From: Mesorhizobium loti
GTDB taxonomy: Bacteria; Pseudomonadota; Alphaproteobacteria; Rhizobiales; Rhizobiaceae
Reading direction: 5' to 3'
Length of the DNA: 64,000 bases
Assembly: GCA_002356515.1 (NCBI GenBank)
Contig: AP017605.1
Span: 3,295,001 to 3,359,000 of the forward strand
Under the pieces are notes generated by a model that worked only from the letters and a program-made list of their open reading frames with translations, was not told the DNA's origin and searched no databases. Each line of letters opens with the position of its first letter. Within the stretch, counting starts at the first letter, position 1. The position numbers were made by a program, and so were the translations under genes. This document shows, one piece after another, positions 1 through 10,834 of the stretch.

Positions 1-350
1 CCGGCGGCTATGGCAAGCAGATCATCCTGCGCCATGCCAATGGCTACGAGACTTCATACAATCACCAGAGCGCCTTTGCCAAAGGCATCGCGCCGGGCGT
101 CCATGTTCGCCAAGGCCAGGTCATTGGCTATCTCGGCCAGACCGGTCTCTCCACAGGTCCTCACCTCCACTACGAGCTGATCGTCAACGGCACCAAGGTC
201 GATTCGATGCGTGTCCGCCTGCCGGTCGGCAAAGTGCTGAAGGGCGACGACCTCGTCGCCTTCAAGCGCGAGCGCGAGCGCATCGACGATCTGCTGAAGC
301 AGGAAGATGGCAATTCGCTGAAGGTTGCCAGCGCCAAGATCGAAGGCTGA
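1..350 (+). CDS. M23 family metallopeptidase, C-terminal part (truncated by window edge)
   Basis: The reading frame is open from base 3 to a TGA at 348-350, giving about 115 residues of a protein whose start lies outside the window. The visible part carries the end of a LytM/M23 peptidase domain: the HANGYETSYNH strand, GQVIGYLGQTGLSTGPHLHYE and the HLHYE metal-binding motif, in which the second His of HxH coordinates zinc. M23 enzymes are endopeptidases that cut peptidoglycan cross-bridges, or act as regulators of amidases, in the envelope. A roughly 45-residue polar tail rich in Arg, Glu and Lys follows the domain. It converges on the MFS gene. Whether the protein is exported or membrane-anchored cannot be judged without the N-terminus. 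Confidence 0.85.
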   Translation, partial: GGYGKQIILRHANGYETSYNHQSAFAKGIAPGVHVRQGQVIGYLGQTGLSTGPHLHYELIVNGTKVDSMRVRLPVGKVLKGDDLVAFKRERERIDDLLKQEDGNSLKVASAKIEG

Positions 351-375
351 TCTTCGACCGATCCGACATGGAGAA

Positions 376-1950
376 TCAGCTCCGCGACGAATCGGCCGAC
401 GATTCATCGGTGCGGCGCGACCAGGGCAATGCCTGACCCGAAACGGTCATCCAGGCGATGATTGCGGCAAGCAGGCAGAGCACAGCGGTCGTCAAGGATA
501 TGGCTGAAAAAGCCGCGTCGCTGGCGGCAAGCCGCGTTGCTTCAAGTTCGGGCGGCAAGCCTGTCGATACCGGTTCGCCAAAACCCGGAATACCCGGCCT
601 GACGCTGGTGTCGAGCATCGTCGAATAGACCCAGGCCGCCAGCGATCCCATCGCCGCCACCGCGATCAGGCCGGCAATGCGCGAGACGGCATTGTTGATG
701 CCGGACGCGGCCCCCGTATCCTTGTCTTCCACCGCCGTCATGATCGCGGTCGACAGCGGTGAGACGACCAGCGCCATGCCGAGCCCCATCAGCGCCATCA
801 GCGGAAATGTCCCGGTCCAGAAATGGTGAATGCCGGAATGGGTGAGCAAGGCAAGTCCGGCGAAGGCGAAAGCCACGATCAGGCTGCCGCAGGCGATCGG
901 GAAACGGGGTCCGATCCGATCGGAAAGCTGGCCGACCGGACCCGATAAAAGTGCAATCGATGCCGACAGTGGCAGGAAGATGAAGCCGACCTCGGCCGTG
1001 CTCAGCCCCCAGCCGGCAATCAGCAGCATCGGCAGGTAGAAGAGATTGGCCGAGAGTGCGAAATAAAGGAAGAAGGTCGCGACGTTGACGCCGGCGAAGG
1101 CGCGGATTCTAAACAGCGACAGATCGATCATCGGCTCGCGCTGCCACCGCTCGAAGGCGATGAAGGCGACGAGCAGCACAAGACCGGCGACGATGCTCGG
1201 CCCCGACATGTGCCCGCCACCCTCGGCGCTCATCGAGGTCAGCCCATAGGCCAGCGCTCCGAATGCCAGCGTCGCCAGCGCCCCGCCGCCGAGGTCGAGG
1301 CTTCGCCTTTCCGTCGCCGCGTCGGCCGGAACCCTGGTCAGCAGAAGATAGATCGACAGCAGTCCAAGCGGCAGGTTGACGGCGAAGATCGCCCGCCAGA
1401 TACCGTCGCCGAAAGTCGACAGGACGAAGCCACCCAGCACCGGCCCGAGCGCCGTCGTCAGCGCCGAGGCGGCGGCCCAGATGCCGATCGCGCGGCCGCG
1501 TTCTTTTTTCGGATAGGCCTTGGCGATGATGGCGAGGCTGCCGGGCACCATGATCGCCGCACCAATGCCCTGAAGGGCGCGAAACGCGATCAGCACGACA
1601 GCATTCGGCGCGAGCGCACAGGCGAGCGAAGCTACGACGAACAGCACAATGCCGGCCACGAAGGCGCGGCGCAGCCCGAACCGGTCGCCGGCGGCCCCGC
1701 CGGCCAGGATCAGCGCCGACAATGTCAACGCATAGGCATTGGAAATCCACTGCGCCTCGGCAAGGTTGGCACCGAGGTTGACACGGATCGCCGGCATGGC
1801 GATGGCCAGGATGGAACCATCGATGAAGCCGAGCGCCGAGGCCAGGATCGCTGCGATCAATACGAACCGCCGCTGCGATTGCGAACAGAAGGTGCCGTTC
1901 GTGACTGGACTGATCAGCGGGACTGCGGCGGCTTCATCTGGCGAATGCAT
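376..1950 (-). CDS. MFS transporter, DHA2 (EmrB/QacA-like) drug efflux family
   Basis: This is a 524-residue integral membrane protein of a size and hydrophobic pattern consistent with the 14-helix DHA2 drug:H+ antiporters. Early in the protein GFIDGSILAIAMPAI resembles the DHA2 motif in the first helix. Further on are GDRFGLRR (the loop 2-3 motif A) and a motif C-like stretch around ALGPVLGGFVL. The likely role is proton-driven export of toxic compounds across the inner membrane; the substrate is unknown. I start at the ATG at 1950, because the frame extends upstream only to a TTG. It converges on the M23 gene at its 3' end and is divergent from the TMEM175-like gene. No regulator gene is adjacent. 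Confidence 0.85.
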   Translation of the reverse strand: MHSPDEAAAVPLISPVTNGTFCSQSQRRFVLIAAILASALGFIDGSILAIAMPAIRVNLGANLAEAQWISNAYALTLSALILAGGAAGDRFGLRRAFVAGIVLFVVASLACALAPNAVVLIAFRALQGIGAAIMVPGSLAIIAKAYPKKERGRAIGIWAAASALTTALGPVLGGFVLSTFGDGIWRAIFAVNLPLGLLSIYLLLTRVPADAATERRSLDLGGGALATLAFGALAYGLTSMSAEGGGHMSGPSIVAGLVLLVAFIAFERWQREPMIDLSLFRIRAFAGVNVATFFLYFALSANLFYLPMLLIAGWGLSTAEVGFIFLPLSASIALLSGPVGQLSDRIGPRFPIACGSLIVAFAFAGLALLTHSGIHHFWTGTFPLMALMGLGMALVVSPLSTAIMTAVEDKDTGAASGINNAVSRIAGLIAVAAMGSLAAWVYSTMLDTSVRPGIPGFGEPVSTGLPPELEATRLAASDAAFSAISLTTAVLCLLAAIIAWMTVSGQALPWSRRTDESSADSSRS

Positions 1951-2103
1951 GGCACTCTGCTTAGACCGCCGCCGTGCTGGCAACAACCAGCCAGCAGCCT
2001 GCAGTCCTTGAAACCAGCCATACTGCCAGGAGACATCCTATCGGGATGCAAATGGCGGCGGCCATGCTAAGTTTTCCGGAACTCGGCAGGCGGGGAGAAA
2101 TCA

Positions 2104-2736
2104 ATGAAGCGTCCACTTGAAGCATCGCCGGAAGGACGCGGCCGCATTGTCGGCATCACCGACGGCGTCTTTGCCATCGCGCTCACGCTCATCGTGCTCG
2201 AGATCAGGGTGCCTGCGCATGAGGTTGTTCATTCCGAGCGCGATCTGCTTGCCGCGATCGCAGCACTGGCGCCACGCTTCCTGACCTATGCCCTGAGTTT
2301 CCTGACGCTGACCATCTTCTGGTTCGGCCAGCAGGCGCAGCATGGGCTGATCGCCAAATCCGACAGGCGGCTCGCCACGCTGAACCTCTGCTTTCTCGCC
2401 TTCATCGCGCTCTTGCCGTTCTCGACCGACCTTCTGGCCGACTTCCTCGAATTCAGGACCGCGGTGCTGGTCTACTGGCTCAACCTGCTGATGCTCGGCG
2501 TCACCCTGTTCGCCAGCTGGCGCTACGCGGAGAAGAACGGCTTTGTCGCGGAAGATGTCGACGCTGAAACGACGCGCACGGTCTATCAGCGCATCGTCAA
2601 GGCGCAGATCTTGTGGGCGATCGGTGCCGCACTGTGCCTGATCAACCCGTTGCTCAGCGTCGTCTTTATCCTGGCGGTGCAGCTGATCTATGCCGCTGCG
2701 CTGCGCGGTTCATTGCTGCGCAACGTCATCGGCTGA
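2104..2736 (+). CDS. TMEM175/DUF1211 family membrane protein (putative K+ channel type)
   Basis: The 210-residue protein begins with the hallmark of the family: GRIVGITDGVFAIALTL, the counterpart of the FSDGVFAIAxTLLV helix that lines the pore in TMEM175 proteins. About six hydrophobic segments follow, as expected for one bacterial six-helix subunit. Bacterial members form tetrameric, weakly K+-selective channels. The usual Phe-Ser before Asp-Gly is Ile-Thr here. A GGGGAGA ribosome site precedes the ATG by six bases. The 3' end overlaps the convergent L,D-transpeptidase gene by 27 bp. The family is clear; the ion specificity is inferred from relatives. Confidence 0.85.
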   Translation: MKRPLEASPEGRGRIVGITDGVFAIALTLIVLEIRVPAHEVVHSERDLLAAIAALAPRFLTYALSFLTLTIFWFGQQAQHGLIAKSDRRLATLNLCFLAFIALLPFSTDLLADFLEFRTAVLVYWLNLLMLGVTLFASWRYAEKNGFVAEDVDAETTRTVYQRIVKAQILWAIGAALCLINPLLSVVFILAVQLIYAAALRGSLLRNVIG

Positions 2737-4227
2737 AGGTCCGCCGACGAACTCCACGGTGACGCCTGGCGACACCAGCTTGGCGAGTTCGCGCGCGTCC
2801 CAGTTGGTCAGGCGCACGCAGCCATGGCTTTCGGTCTTGCCAATCTTCGACGGCTCGGGCGTTCCGTGGATGCCGTAGGTCGGCTTGTCCAGGGCGATCC
2901 AGACCGACCCGACGGGTCCGTTGGGGCCTGGCGGAATGGTCAGGATCTTGTCGTTCTGGCCCTGCTTGAAATTGATGTTCGGGTTGTAGGTGTAGTTCGG
3001 GTCGAGTGCGATGCGCGACACGGCGTGAATGCCGGTGGGCGACGGCGTGTCGGCCGAGCCGATGGTGGCGGGATAGGCTGCGACCAGCTTGCCGCCCGCA
3101 TCGTAGGCGTACACTTCTTTCTTGGTCTTGTCGGCGACGATGCGCGCGACCGGTGTCGAGACCAGCTTGCCGAAATTGGCGACCTTGATGATCGTGCCGG
3201 GGCTATTGAAGTCGAGGCCCTTGTTGATCGACTTCAGATAGTTCTCGTCCATGTGGAAGCGCTCCGCCAGCGCTTCGGTGACAGAGGTGTAGCACATGCA
3301 GTTGAGCTGCGCCTTCTGGCCGTAGTCTTCCGGGATCGAGGCGACATAGGGGCCGGCCGCATCCTCCGCAGTGATCGTGTAGCTGGCAAAGGCGTCGCCA
3401 CCGGATTGTGAAAGTGCCGCCTGGATACCGACCGTATCGGTCGACTTCAGATTGCTGCCGGTGATCTCATTATAGGCGGCCAAAGCCTTGTCGACGTTAG
3501 AGCCGAAGCGCCCGTCGATCACGCCTGGCGAAGCACCACCACGGTCGAGCAGCACCTGAAGCGCTGCGACATCCTGGCGGGCTCCCAGCGTAAGCGACGG
3601 ATCGACGGCGGCCTTGCCGCCAGTGTCCGGCGGCAGGGACGACTGCGACTCCGGATTGGCCTGCTGCACGTCCGGCTGCGCTTGATCGATCGAAGCCTCG
3701 TTCAGCGGCTGGCGCTTGATGGTGCCCGGCTTTGCCGGCTGCGGCGCATCCGGATAGGTGTTGTCGTAGCTGCCGTCGTCCTGCGGCGCCGGCGGATAGG
3801 CGTCGACGGAGTTGTCGCCATAAGGGTCGGACTCATCCACCGGCGGCGGGATGACCCGGCCCTCCTCTTCCAGCTGCTTGCGGCGGAACCGCGCCATGTC
3901 TTCCGGATCGTCGAGATAGTAACGATCATCATCGGCGGGAGCCCGGCCCAACTCGCGCAGCCTTGTCTCGCGGCGCAGCGCACGACGGTCGAGCCGTGTC
4001 CCCGGCGGCTGGATGGCGATGACCTTGCCGGTATCGGCATCGACGATGACCCGGTTGCCGCGGGCGTCGTAGTAGATGTCCAGATTTCCGTCCTGGGCAA
4101 CGAGAATGCCGCCATCGTCGGCAGCGCGGACAACCCTTGGTGCATTGTCCCGCGTCGGCGCGGCAAGCGCGGCAGAAGACACAAGCCCGGCGGCAAGCGC
4201 CGAAAGGGCAAAGATCGTGCGGAACAT
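2710..4227 (-). CDS. L,D-transpeptidase (YkuD domain) with peptidoglycan-binding region
   Basis: The 505-residue product starts with a clear Sec signal peptide (MFRTIFALSALAAGLVSSA, then ALA). I therefore use the ATG at 4227, which has a GGAGAG site, rather than the longer frame to 4326. After a Pro/Asp-rich linker comes a peptidoglycan-binding-like segment (LQVLLDRGGASPGVIDGRFG), a LysM-like region, and a C-terminal YkuD domain. The catalytic signature is complete: YGIHGTPEP, then SHGCVRL with the nucleophile Cys. Such enzymes form 3-3 peptidoglycan cross-links or attach proteins to the wall, and hydrophobiales-type bacteria carry many paralogues. The long acidic linker probably spans the periplasm. 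The last 27 bp overlap the convergent TMEM175-like gene. Confidence 0.88.
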   Translation of the reverse strand: MFRTIFALSALAAGLVSSAALAAPTRDNAPRVVRAADDGGILVAQDGNLDIYYDARGNRVIVDADTGKVIAIQPPGTRLDRRALRRETRLRELGRAPADDDRYYLDDPEDMARFRRKQLEEEGRVIPPPVDESDPYGDNSVDAYPPAPQDDGSYDNTYPDAPQPAKPGTIKRQPLNEASIDQAQPDVQQANPESQSSLPPDTGGKAAVDPSLTLGARQDVAALQVLLDRGGASPGVIDGRFGSNVDKALAAYNEITGSNLKSTDTVGIQAALSQSGGDAFASYTITAEDAAGPYVASIPEDYGQKAQLNCMCYTSVTEALAERFHMDENYLKSINKGLDFNSPGTIIKVANFGKLVSTPVARIVADKTKKEVYAYDAGGKLVAAYPATIGSADTPSPTGIHAVSRIALDPNYTYNPNINFKQGQNDKILTIPPGPNGPVGSVWIALDKPTYGIHGTPEPSKIGKTESHGCVRLTNWDARELAKLVSPGVTVEFVGGPSADDVAQQ

Positions 4228-4377
4228 TGTGGCCAAACTCTCCGGTCCGTAATTGCCGCCGCCCGGCATTGTTCTCTGGGCGAACCCCTTCGCCAGCAAA
4301 CCAGTTAACCCACCATATGGTTCCAATATGAACCGGGCATGAAGATGGCGGTTTTCCGACGCATCGAGGAATACTAG

Positions 4378-4740
4378 CTAGCTTGCGAGCCCCAATGCCT
4401 TGCGCGCCTGCTTCGTCAGCTTTAGCGCAACAAGGCGATGGCTCTCGCGCAAATAGTCCTTCAGCGCAGCATCATCCATGCTCTGGCTTGTCCGACGCTG
4501 GATCCATGTCATGCCGCGCGAGGCAAGATAGGGCGCGGGCCGCAGGCCCGGCTGTTCCTTCAACACATCATAGGCGATGTCGGAACATTTGAAGGTGATG
4601 AAGAGCTGCTGGCCCTGATCCCAGCCGCCGATCGCAAACACCTTGGTCCCGACCTTCCAGACATGGGCGCCGCCCCATTGGACGACATGATTGGTCGCCG
4701 GCAGTGAGGCGCAGAAGCCGTTGTAATCGTCCAGCGTCAT
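4378..4740 (-). CDS. MmcQ/YjbR family protein
   Basis: This 120-residue protein belongs to the MmcQ/YjbR (DUF419) family. It shows the family features: an N-terminal helix with FCASLPATNHVVQWGG, a central strand with KVGTKVFAIGGW, KCSDIAYDVLKEQPGLRPAPYLA, and the W-Q-R/K region near GMTWIQ. The fold is a small alpha/beta double-wing domain proposed to bind DNA, but no molecular function is established. The gene stands alone between clpB and the L,D-transpeptidase gene, on the same strand. A short G-rich stretch (GGGCGGGCGG) next to the ATG may act as the ribosome site. Confidence 0.85.
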   Translation of the reverse strand: MTLDDYNGFCASLPATNHVVQWGGAHVWKVGTKVFAIGGWDQGQQLFITFKCSDIAYDVLKEQPGLRPAPYLASRGMTWIQRRTSQSMDDAALKDYLRESHRLVALKLTKQARKALGLAS

Positions 4741-4766
4741 CCGCCCGCCCCCACCCTTATTGTGAA

Positions 4767-4799
4767 AACGCCGCGCGTCCAGGGCGGACGCGCGGCGTT
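4767..4799 (-). terminator. Terminator of clpB
   Basis: A perfect 14-bp inverted repeat (arms 4767-4780 and 4786-4799, loop of 5) starts five bases after the clpB stop codon. In the clpB direction the GC-rich stem AACGCCGCGCGTCC is followed by TTTTCACAA, a short U-rich tail. This fits a rho-independent terminator. Confidence 0.8.
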
Positions 4800-4803
4800 G
4801 AAA

Positions 4804-7410
<2,607 letters not shown>

Positions 7411-7503
7411 ATCTGTCTCCTTCCGTCACCGGCCCGCTTTGCGGCACCGGATCAGATTGCGGTGACGGACCCGCCCATACGAGCCGGATCCTGTTCAGCC
7501 GAG

Positions 7504-7532
7504 ATATGGTGCATAGGCCATGCCGTCTCAAG
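7504..7532 (-). promoter_or_regulatory. Candidate RpoH (sigma-32) promoter of clpB
   Basis: Read on the minus strand, CTTGAG (7527-7532) is followed after 17 bases by CCATAT (7504-7509), about 95 bp upstream of the clpB start. This resembles the alphaproteobacterial sigma-32 pattern CTTGAN-N(~17)-CYTATN, with one deviation in the -10. ClpB is a classic heat-shock gene, which raises the prior. The match was found by eye. Confidence 0.45.
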
Positions 7533-7573
7533 ACGCCTTGATATCGGTCAATGCATAATATTCCACGTCCGCC

Positions 7574-7607
7574 CAAACGAAAACGGCGGAGATTTCTCTC
7601 CGCCGTT
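7574..7607 (-). terminator. Terminator after the DUF4167 gene
   Basis: Arms AACGGCGGAGA (7582-7592) and TCTCCGCCGTT (7597-7607) form a perfect 11-bp stem with a 4-base loop. On the minus strand it is followed by TTTTCGTTT. It lies 24 bp downstream of the DUF4167 stop codon and separates that gene from clpB. Confidence 0.8.
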
Positions 7608-7630
7608 CAAAGTCTTGAAATGCTGTGCGA

Positions 7631-8569
7631 TCAGTTGTCGACGTCGACAATCACCGGCTCGGCATTGCCGCTGTCGGCAGGCGCCGCTGCCGCCTCGCCA
7701 GAATCCGCATTGTCGCTACCGCTATCGACCTGGTCGGCATTGGTGCGCGGACGGCGTGGACGGCGTGGGCGACGCGCAGCACCGCTCTCGGCAGCCGCCT
7801 CGTTGAGCTCGGCCTGGGCGGCAAGAGCCGCCGGCGAGAAACTCTCGAACAGCGGAGCCGGCACGGCTGCCGCAGCGGTCTCGATCGGCAAACCGGGCTC
7901 TAGCTGCACCTCTGCCTGGGTGTCTGCTTGGACCGGGGTCTCGTTGCGCTGCTGCTGGCCGCCTTGCTCGGTCGACGGAGCATAATCGCGCTGGCCATTC
8001 TGGCCATAGCCGCCATTGGGGCGGCGATCGCGGTGACGCCCGCCATTGTTGTCGCGCCCGCCATTGTTGCGCCCGCCATTATCACGGTTGTCGCGGCCGC
8101 CTTCCCGGTTCAGGGCGACTTCGGCAGGCATGCCTTCGATGACCGGCTGCGGGCCGGCGCCATGGTTGGCCTGAGCATCGGAAACGTTGTTGCCGTTGTT
8201 GCCGGCATTGTCGAAGTCATCACGATCCTCATCGCCGTCATCGTCGAAATCGTCGCGATTCTGTTGCGTATTCTGGATCGGCATCTGCGCCTGAGCGGCG
8301 GCAATGATGCGATTGTAGTGTTCGGCGTGCTGGAGGTAGTTCTCCGCCATGACCCGGTCGCCGGAGCTTTGCGCGTCACGGGCCAGGGTGGCGTATTTTT
8401 CGGCGATCTGCTGAGCCGATCCACGGATCTTCACGTCCGGGCCGTTGCTCTCGTAGTTGCGCGTCAGGGGATTCGGGCCCTTGCGGTTGTTGTTGTTATT
8501 GTTGTTGCCACCGCCGCCGCCATTGTTGTTGCGACCGCGCATGCGCCTGTTCTGCTGTTGTGGCCTCAT
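7631..8569 (-). CDS. DUF4167 domain protein, Asn/Gly/Arg-rich
   Basis: The 312-residue protein has the DUF4167 core at about 30-95: NPLTRNYESNGPDVKIRGSA, then a helical AEKYATLARDAQSSGDRVMAENYLQHAEHYNRII segment. An extreme low-complexity N-terminus (runs of Asn and Gly between Arg residues) precedes it. The rest is disordered: Asp/Asn-rich, then Arg/Gly/Asn-rich repeats, then an Ala/Glu-rich end with an RRPRRPRRPR patch. Family function is unknown. The composition resembles RNA-binding or condensate-forming proteins, but that is inference. It sits downstream of prmC in the order common in rhizobia, with its own GAAGAGAG site and terminator. Confidence 0.88.
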   Translation of the reverse strand: MRPQQQNRRMRGRNNNGGGGGNNNNNNNRKGPNPLTRNYESNGPDVKIRGSAQQIAEKYATLARDAQSSGDRVMAENYLQHAEHYNRIIAAAQAQMPIQNTQQNRDDFDDDGDEDRDDFDNAGNNGNNVSDAQANHGAGPQPVIEGMPAEVALNREGGRDNRDNGGRNNGGRDNNGGRHRDRRPNGGYGQNGQRDYAPSTEQGGQQQRNETPVQADTQAEVQLEPGLPIETAAAAVPAPLFESFSPAALAAQAELNEAAAESGAARRPRRPRRPRTNADQVDSGSDNADSGEAAAAPADSGNAEPVIVDVDN

Positions 8570-8879
8570 TCGACTCTCTTCATCTTGAAATTTTCGAAAA
8601 CTCGTTACGAACGGTGGCGCTCATGCAGCCAGCCGTTTCGTTTCTTCACCGGCGTTCGCCCGCATCAATTGCGTTGGCGCCACGTGCCATCCTGTTCCGG
8701 TTACATCACTTGCCGGACGATTCCCGCACGAAGCTTGGGCGTCGTTTGCGCAAGAAGGCAGCTATTTCCAAGGAGGACCGAATCGCTAAGAGCACTGCCT
8801 GCTTCGTCTCATCCGGTTGAGGCGACCCTAGCCGCATTCCCCGGTATTGCCAAGCGGTTTTTTCGCACTGCGTCAAGGC
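8570..8879. other. Intergenic region between prmC and the DUF4167 gene
   Basis: This 310-bp gap holds the leader and presumably the promoter of the DUF4167 gene. I see no convincing gene, tRNA or strong hairpin in it. The open frames that cross it have no family features. Confidence 0.5.
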
Positions 8880-9752
8880 TTATCCCCATTGAAAGACAAG
8901 AACCCTGTCGTTTCCGCCGAGATCACGCAAACCAGCAGCCGATGCATAACCAGCCGCCTTAAATATATCCGTAACCTCATTGCGTTGCGTGTGGCCGATC
9001 TCGACCGCAATCCTGCTTTCGGCTTCAAGAAACCGTGCCGCCTCGGCGGCAATGATCCTGTAGGGGTTCAGCCCATCCACGCCGCCATCCAAGGCCAGGC
9101 GTGGGTCGAAATCGCGGACCTCGTCCTGCAGATTTCCAATATCTCTGGAGGGTATATAGGGAGGGTTTGCGGCAATTACATGGTATCGGCCGGAAACTTT
9201 TTCGAACCAGTCCGACTGCACCGTCGTGAACCGGCTGCCAAAGCCAAGCTGCCCGGCATTGCGGGCCGCGGTTGCCAGCGCGCCGGCAGCAATATCGACA
9301 CCGGTGGCGGTCGCGGCCGGCACGGCACTCAGCAGCGCCAGCGCGATGGCGCCGGTCCCGGTGCCGAGATCAAGGATGCGGCAGGCGCCCTCCCGGGCGG
9401 CCATTGCCTTGACGAAGGGCAGCACAGCCTCGACCAGCGTTTCGGTATCCGGCCGAGGTTCCAGCGTTTCCGGCGACAGTGACAGGCGCAAACCGTAGAA
9501 TTCGCGGTAGCCGAGGATGCGATGCACCGGTTCGCCACCGGCTCGCCGTGTCAGGGCGGCATCGATCGCGGTGATGACCGCTCCGTCGATCCTGCGCTCA
9601 GGGTCGGCAATGGCCTGCGTACGCGTCGTGCCTGAAAAATGTTCAACGATCAGCCGCGCATCGAGTGCCGGATCATCGACCCCGGCCATGGCAAGCCTGG
9701 CCCGCGCCTCCCGCAGCAGCGCTCCCAGCGCCTCGGGCAGAGGATCAGCCAT
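8880..9752 (-). CDS. prmC: Peptide chain release factor N5-glutamine methyltransferase
   Basis: PrmC (HemK) methylates the Gln of the GGQ motif in RF1 and RF2 with S-adenosylmethionine. The 290-residue product has the N-terminal helical domain (about 1-85), the SAM site [16 protein letters not shown], and the catalytic NPPYIPS motif that binds the glutamine amide. The ATG at 9752 overlaps the prfA stop by 8 bp, so the enzyme is translationally coupled to its substrate RF1. A TTG one codon upstream is the alternative start. The ending [12 protein letters not shown] is typical of the family. Confidence 0.95.
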   Translation of the reverse strand: MADPLPEALGALLREARARLAMAGVDDPALDARLIVEHFSGTTRTQAIADPERRIDGAVITAIDAALTRRAGGEPVHRILGYREFYGLRLSLSPETLEPRPDTETLVEAVLPFVKAMAAREGACRILDLGTGTGAIALALLSAVPAATATGVDIAAGALATAARNAGQLGFGSRFTTVQSDWFEKVSGRYHVIAANPPYIPSRDIGNLQDEVRDFDPRLALDGGVDGLNPYRIIAAEAARFLEAESRIAVEIGHTQRNEVTDIFKAAGYASAAGLRDLGGNDRVLVFQWG

Positions 9753-10824
9753 CAAGGCCGATATCGGCCAGCAGCTTCGACTGGTGATCGGCGATCAGCG
9801 CGTCGATGACTTCGTCGAGCTCGCCCATCATCACCCGGTCGAGCTTGTAGAGCGTCAGGTTGATGCGATGGTCGGTGACGCGGCCTTGCGGGAAATTGTA
9901 GGTGCGGATGCGCTCCGAGCGGTCGCCGGAACCGACCTGCGACTTGCGTGATTCCGAGCGCTCCTCGTCCGCCTTGCTGCGCTCCAGGTCATAGAGCCGG
10001 GCACGCAGGATCTGCATGGCCTTCGCCCGGTTCTGGTGCTGCGACTTCTCCGCCTGCACCACCATGATGCCGGTCGGCAAATGGGTGATGCGGACCGCCG
10101 AATCGGTGGTGTTGACGTGCTGGCCGCCGGAGCCCGAGGCGCGCATCGTGTCGATGCGGATGTCTTCGGCGCGGATCTCGATGTCGACTTCTTCCGCTTC
10201 CGGCAGCACGGCCACCGTTGCCGCCGAGGTATGAATGCGCCCGCTGGCCTCGGTCGCCGGCACACGCTGCACGCGATGCACGCCGGATTCGAATTTCAGA
10301 TGAGCAAACACCCCCCGGCCGGAAATGGTGGCGATGATTTCCTTGAACCCGCCGGCATCGCCGTCGCTGGCCGAAACCGTCTCGAACCGCCAGCCGCGCT
10401 CGGCGGCATAGCGCTCATACATGCGAAACAGGTCACCGGCGAAAAGGGCCGCTTCATCGCCGCCGGTGCCGGCACGGATTTCGAGGATGGCGTTCTTGTC
10501 GTCGGCAGCATCCTTGGGCAACAGAAGGACCTGAATGTCCTTCTGCAGCGCCTCGATGCGCTCCTCCACCCCGGGCAGATCCGCCTCGGCGAGGGCCCGC
10601 ATCTCGGCATCGGTGCCCTTGTCGGCAAGCATCGCTTCGAGGTCGGCCTGTTCATGCTCGGCCGAGCGCAATTCCCTGACCTTGGCCACCATGTCCTGCA
10701 GCTCGGCATATTCCGATGCCATTTTCACATAGGCATCCGGCGCCGGGCCGGCCGACATCTGCGCTTCGAGCATCTCGAAACGCTTGACGACTTGATCCAT
10801 ACGATCGCGGGGCAAATTGACCAT
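9745..10824 (-). CDS. prfA: Peptide chain release factor 1
   Basis: RF1 reads UAA and UAG and triggers hydrolysis of peptidyl-tRNA. The 359-residue protein has the PCRF domain, the RF1 tripeptide region including [23 protein letters not shown], and the invariant [12 protein letters not shown] loop. The C-terminal half (about 225-359) is the standard RF domain 3. RF1 rather than RF2 is supported by the PAT tripeptide and by the pairing with prmC. It follows ptsP by 10 bp and overlaps prmC. No strong ribosome site is seen before the ATG at 10824; a second ATG at 10800 is possible. Confidence 0.95.
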   Translation of the reverse strand: MVNLPRDRMDQVVKRFEMLEAQMSAGPAPDAYVKMASEYAELQDMVAKVRELRSAEHEQADLEAMLADKGTDAEMRALAEADLPGVEERIEALQKDIQVLLLPKDAADDKNAILEIRAGTGGDEAALFAGDLFRMYERYAAERGWRFETVSASDGDAGGFKEIIATISGRGVFAHLKFESGVHRVQRVPATEASGRIHTSAATVAVLPEAEEVDIEIRAEDIRIDTMRASGSGGQHVNTTDSAVRITHLPTGIMVVQAEKSQHQNRAKAMQILRARLYDLERSKADEERSESRKSQVGSGDRSERIRTYNFPQGRVTDHRINLTLYKLDRVMMGELDEVIDALIADHQSKLLADIGLDG

Positions 10825-10834
10825 GGTGAGGGCG

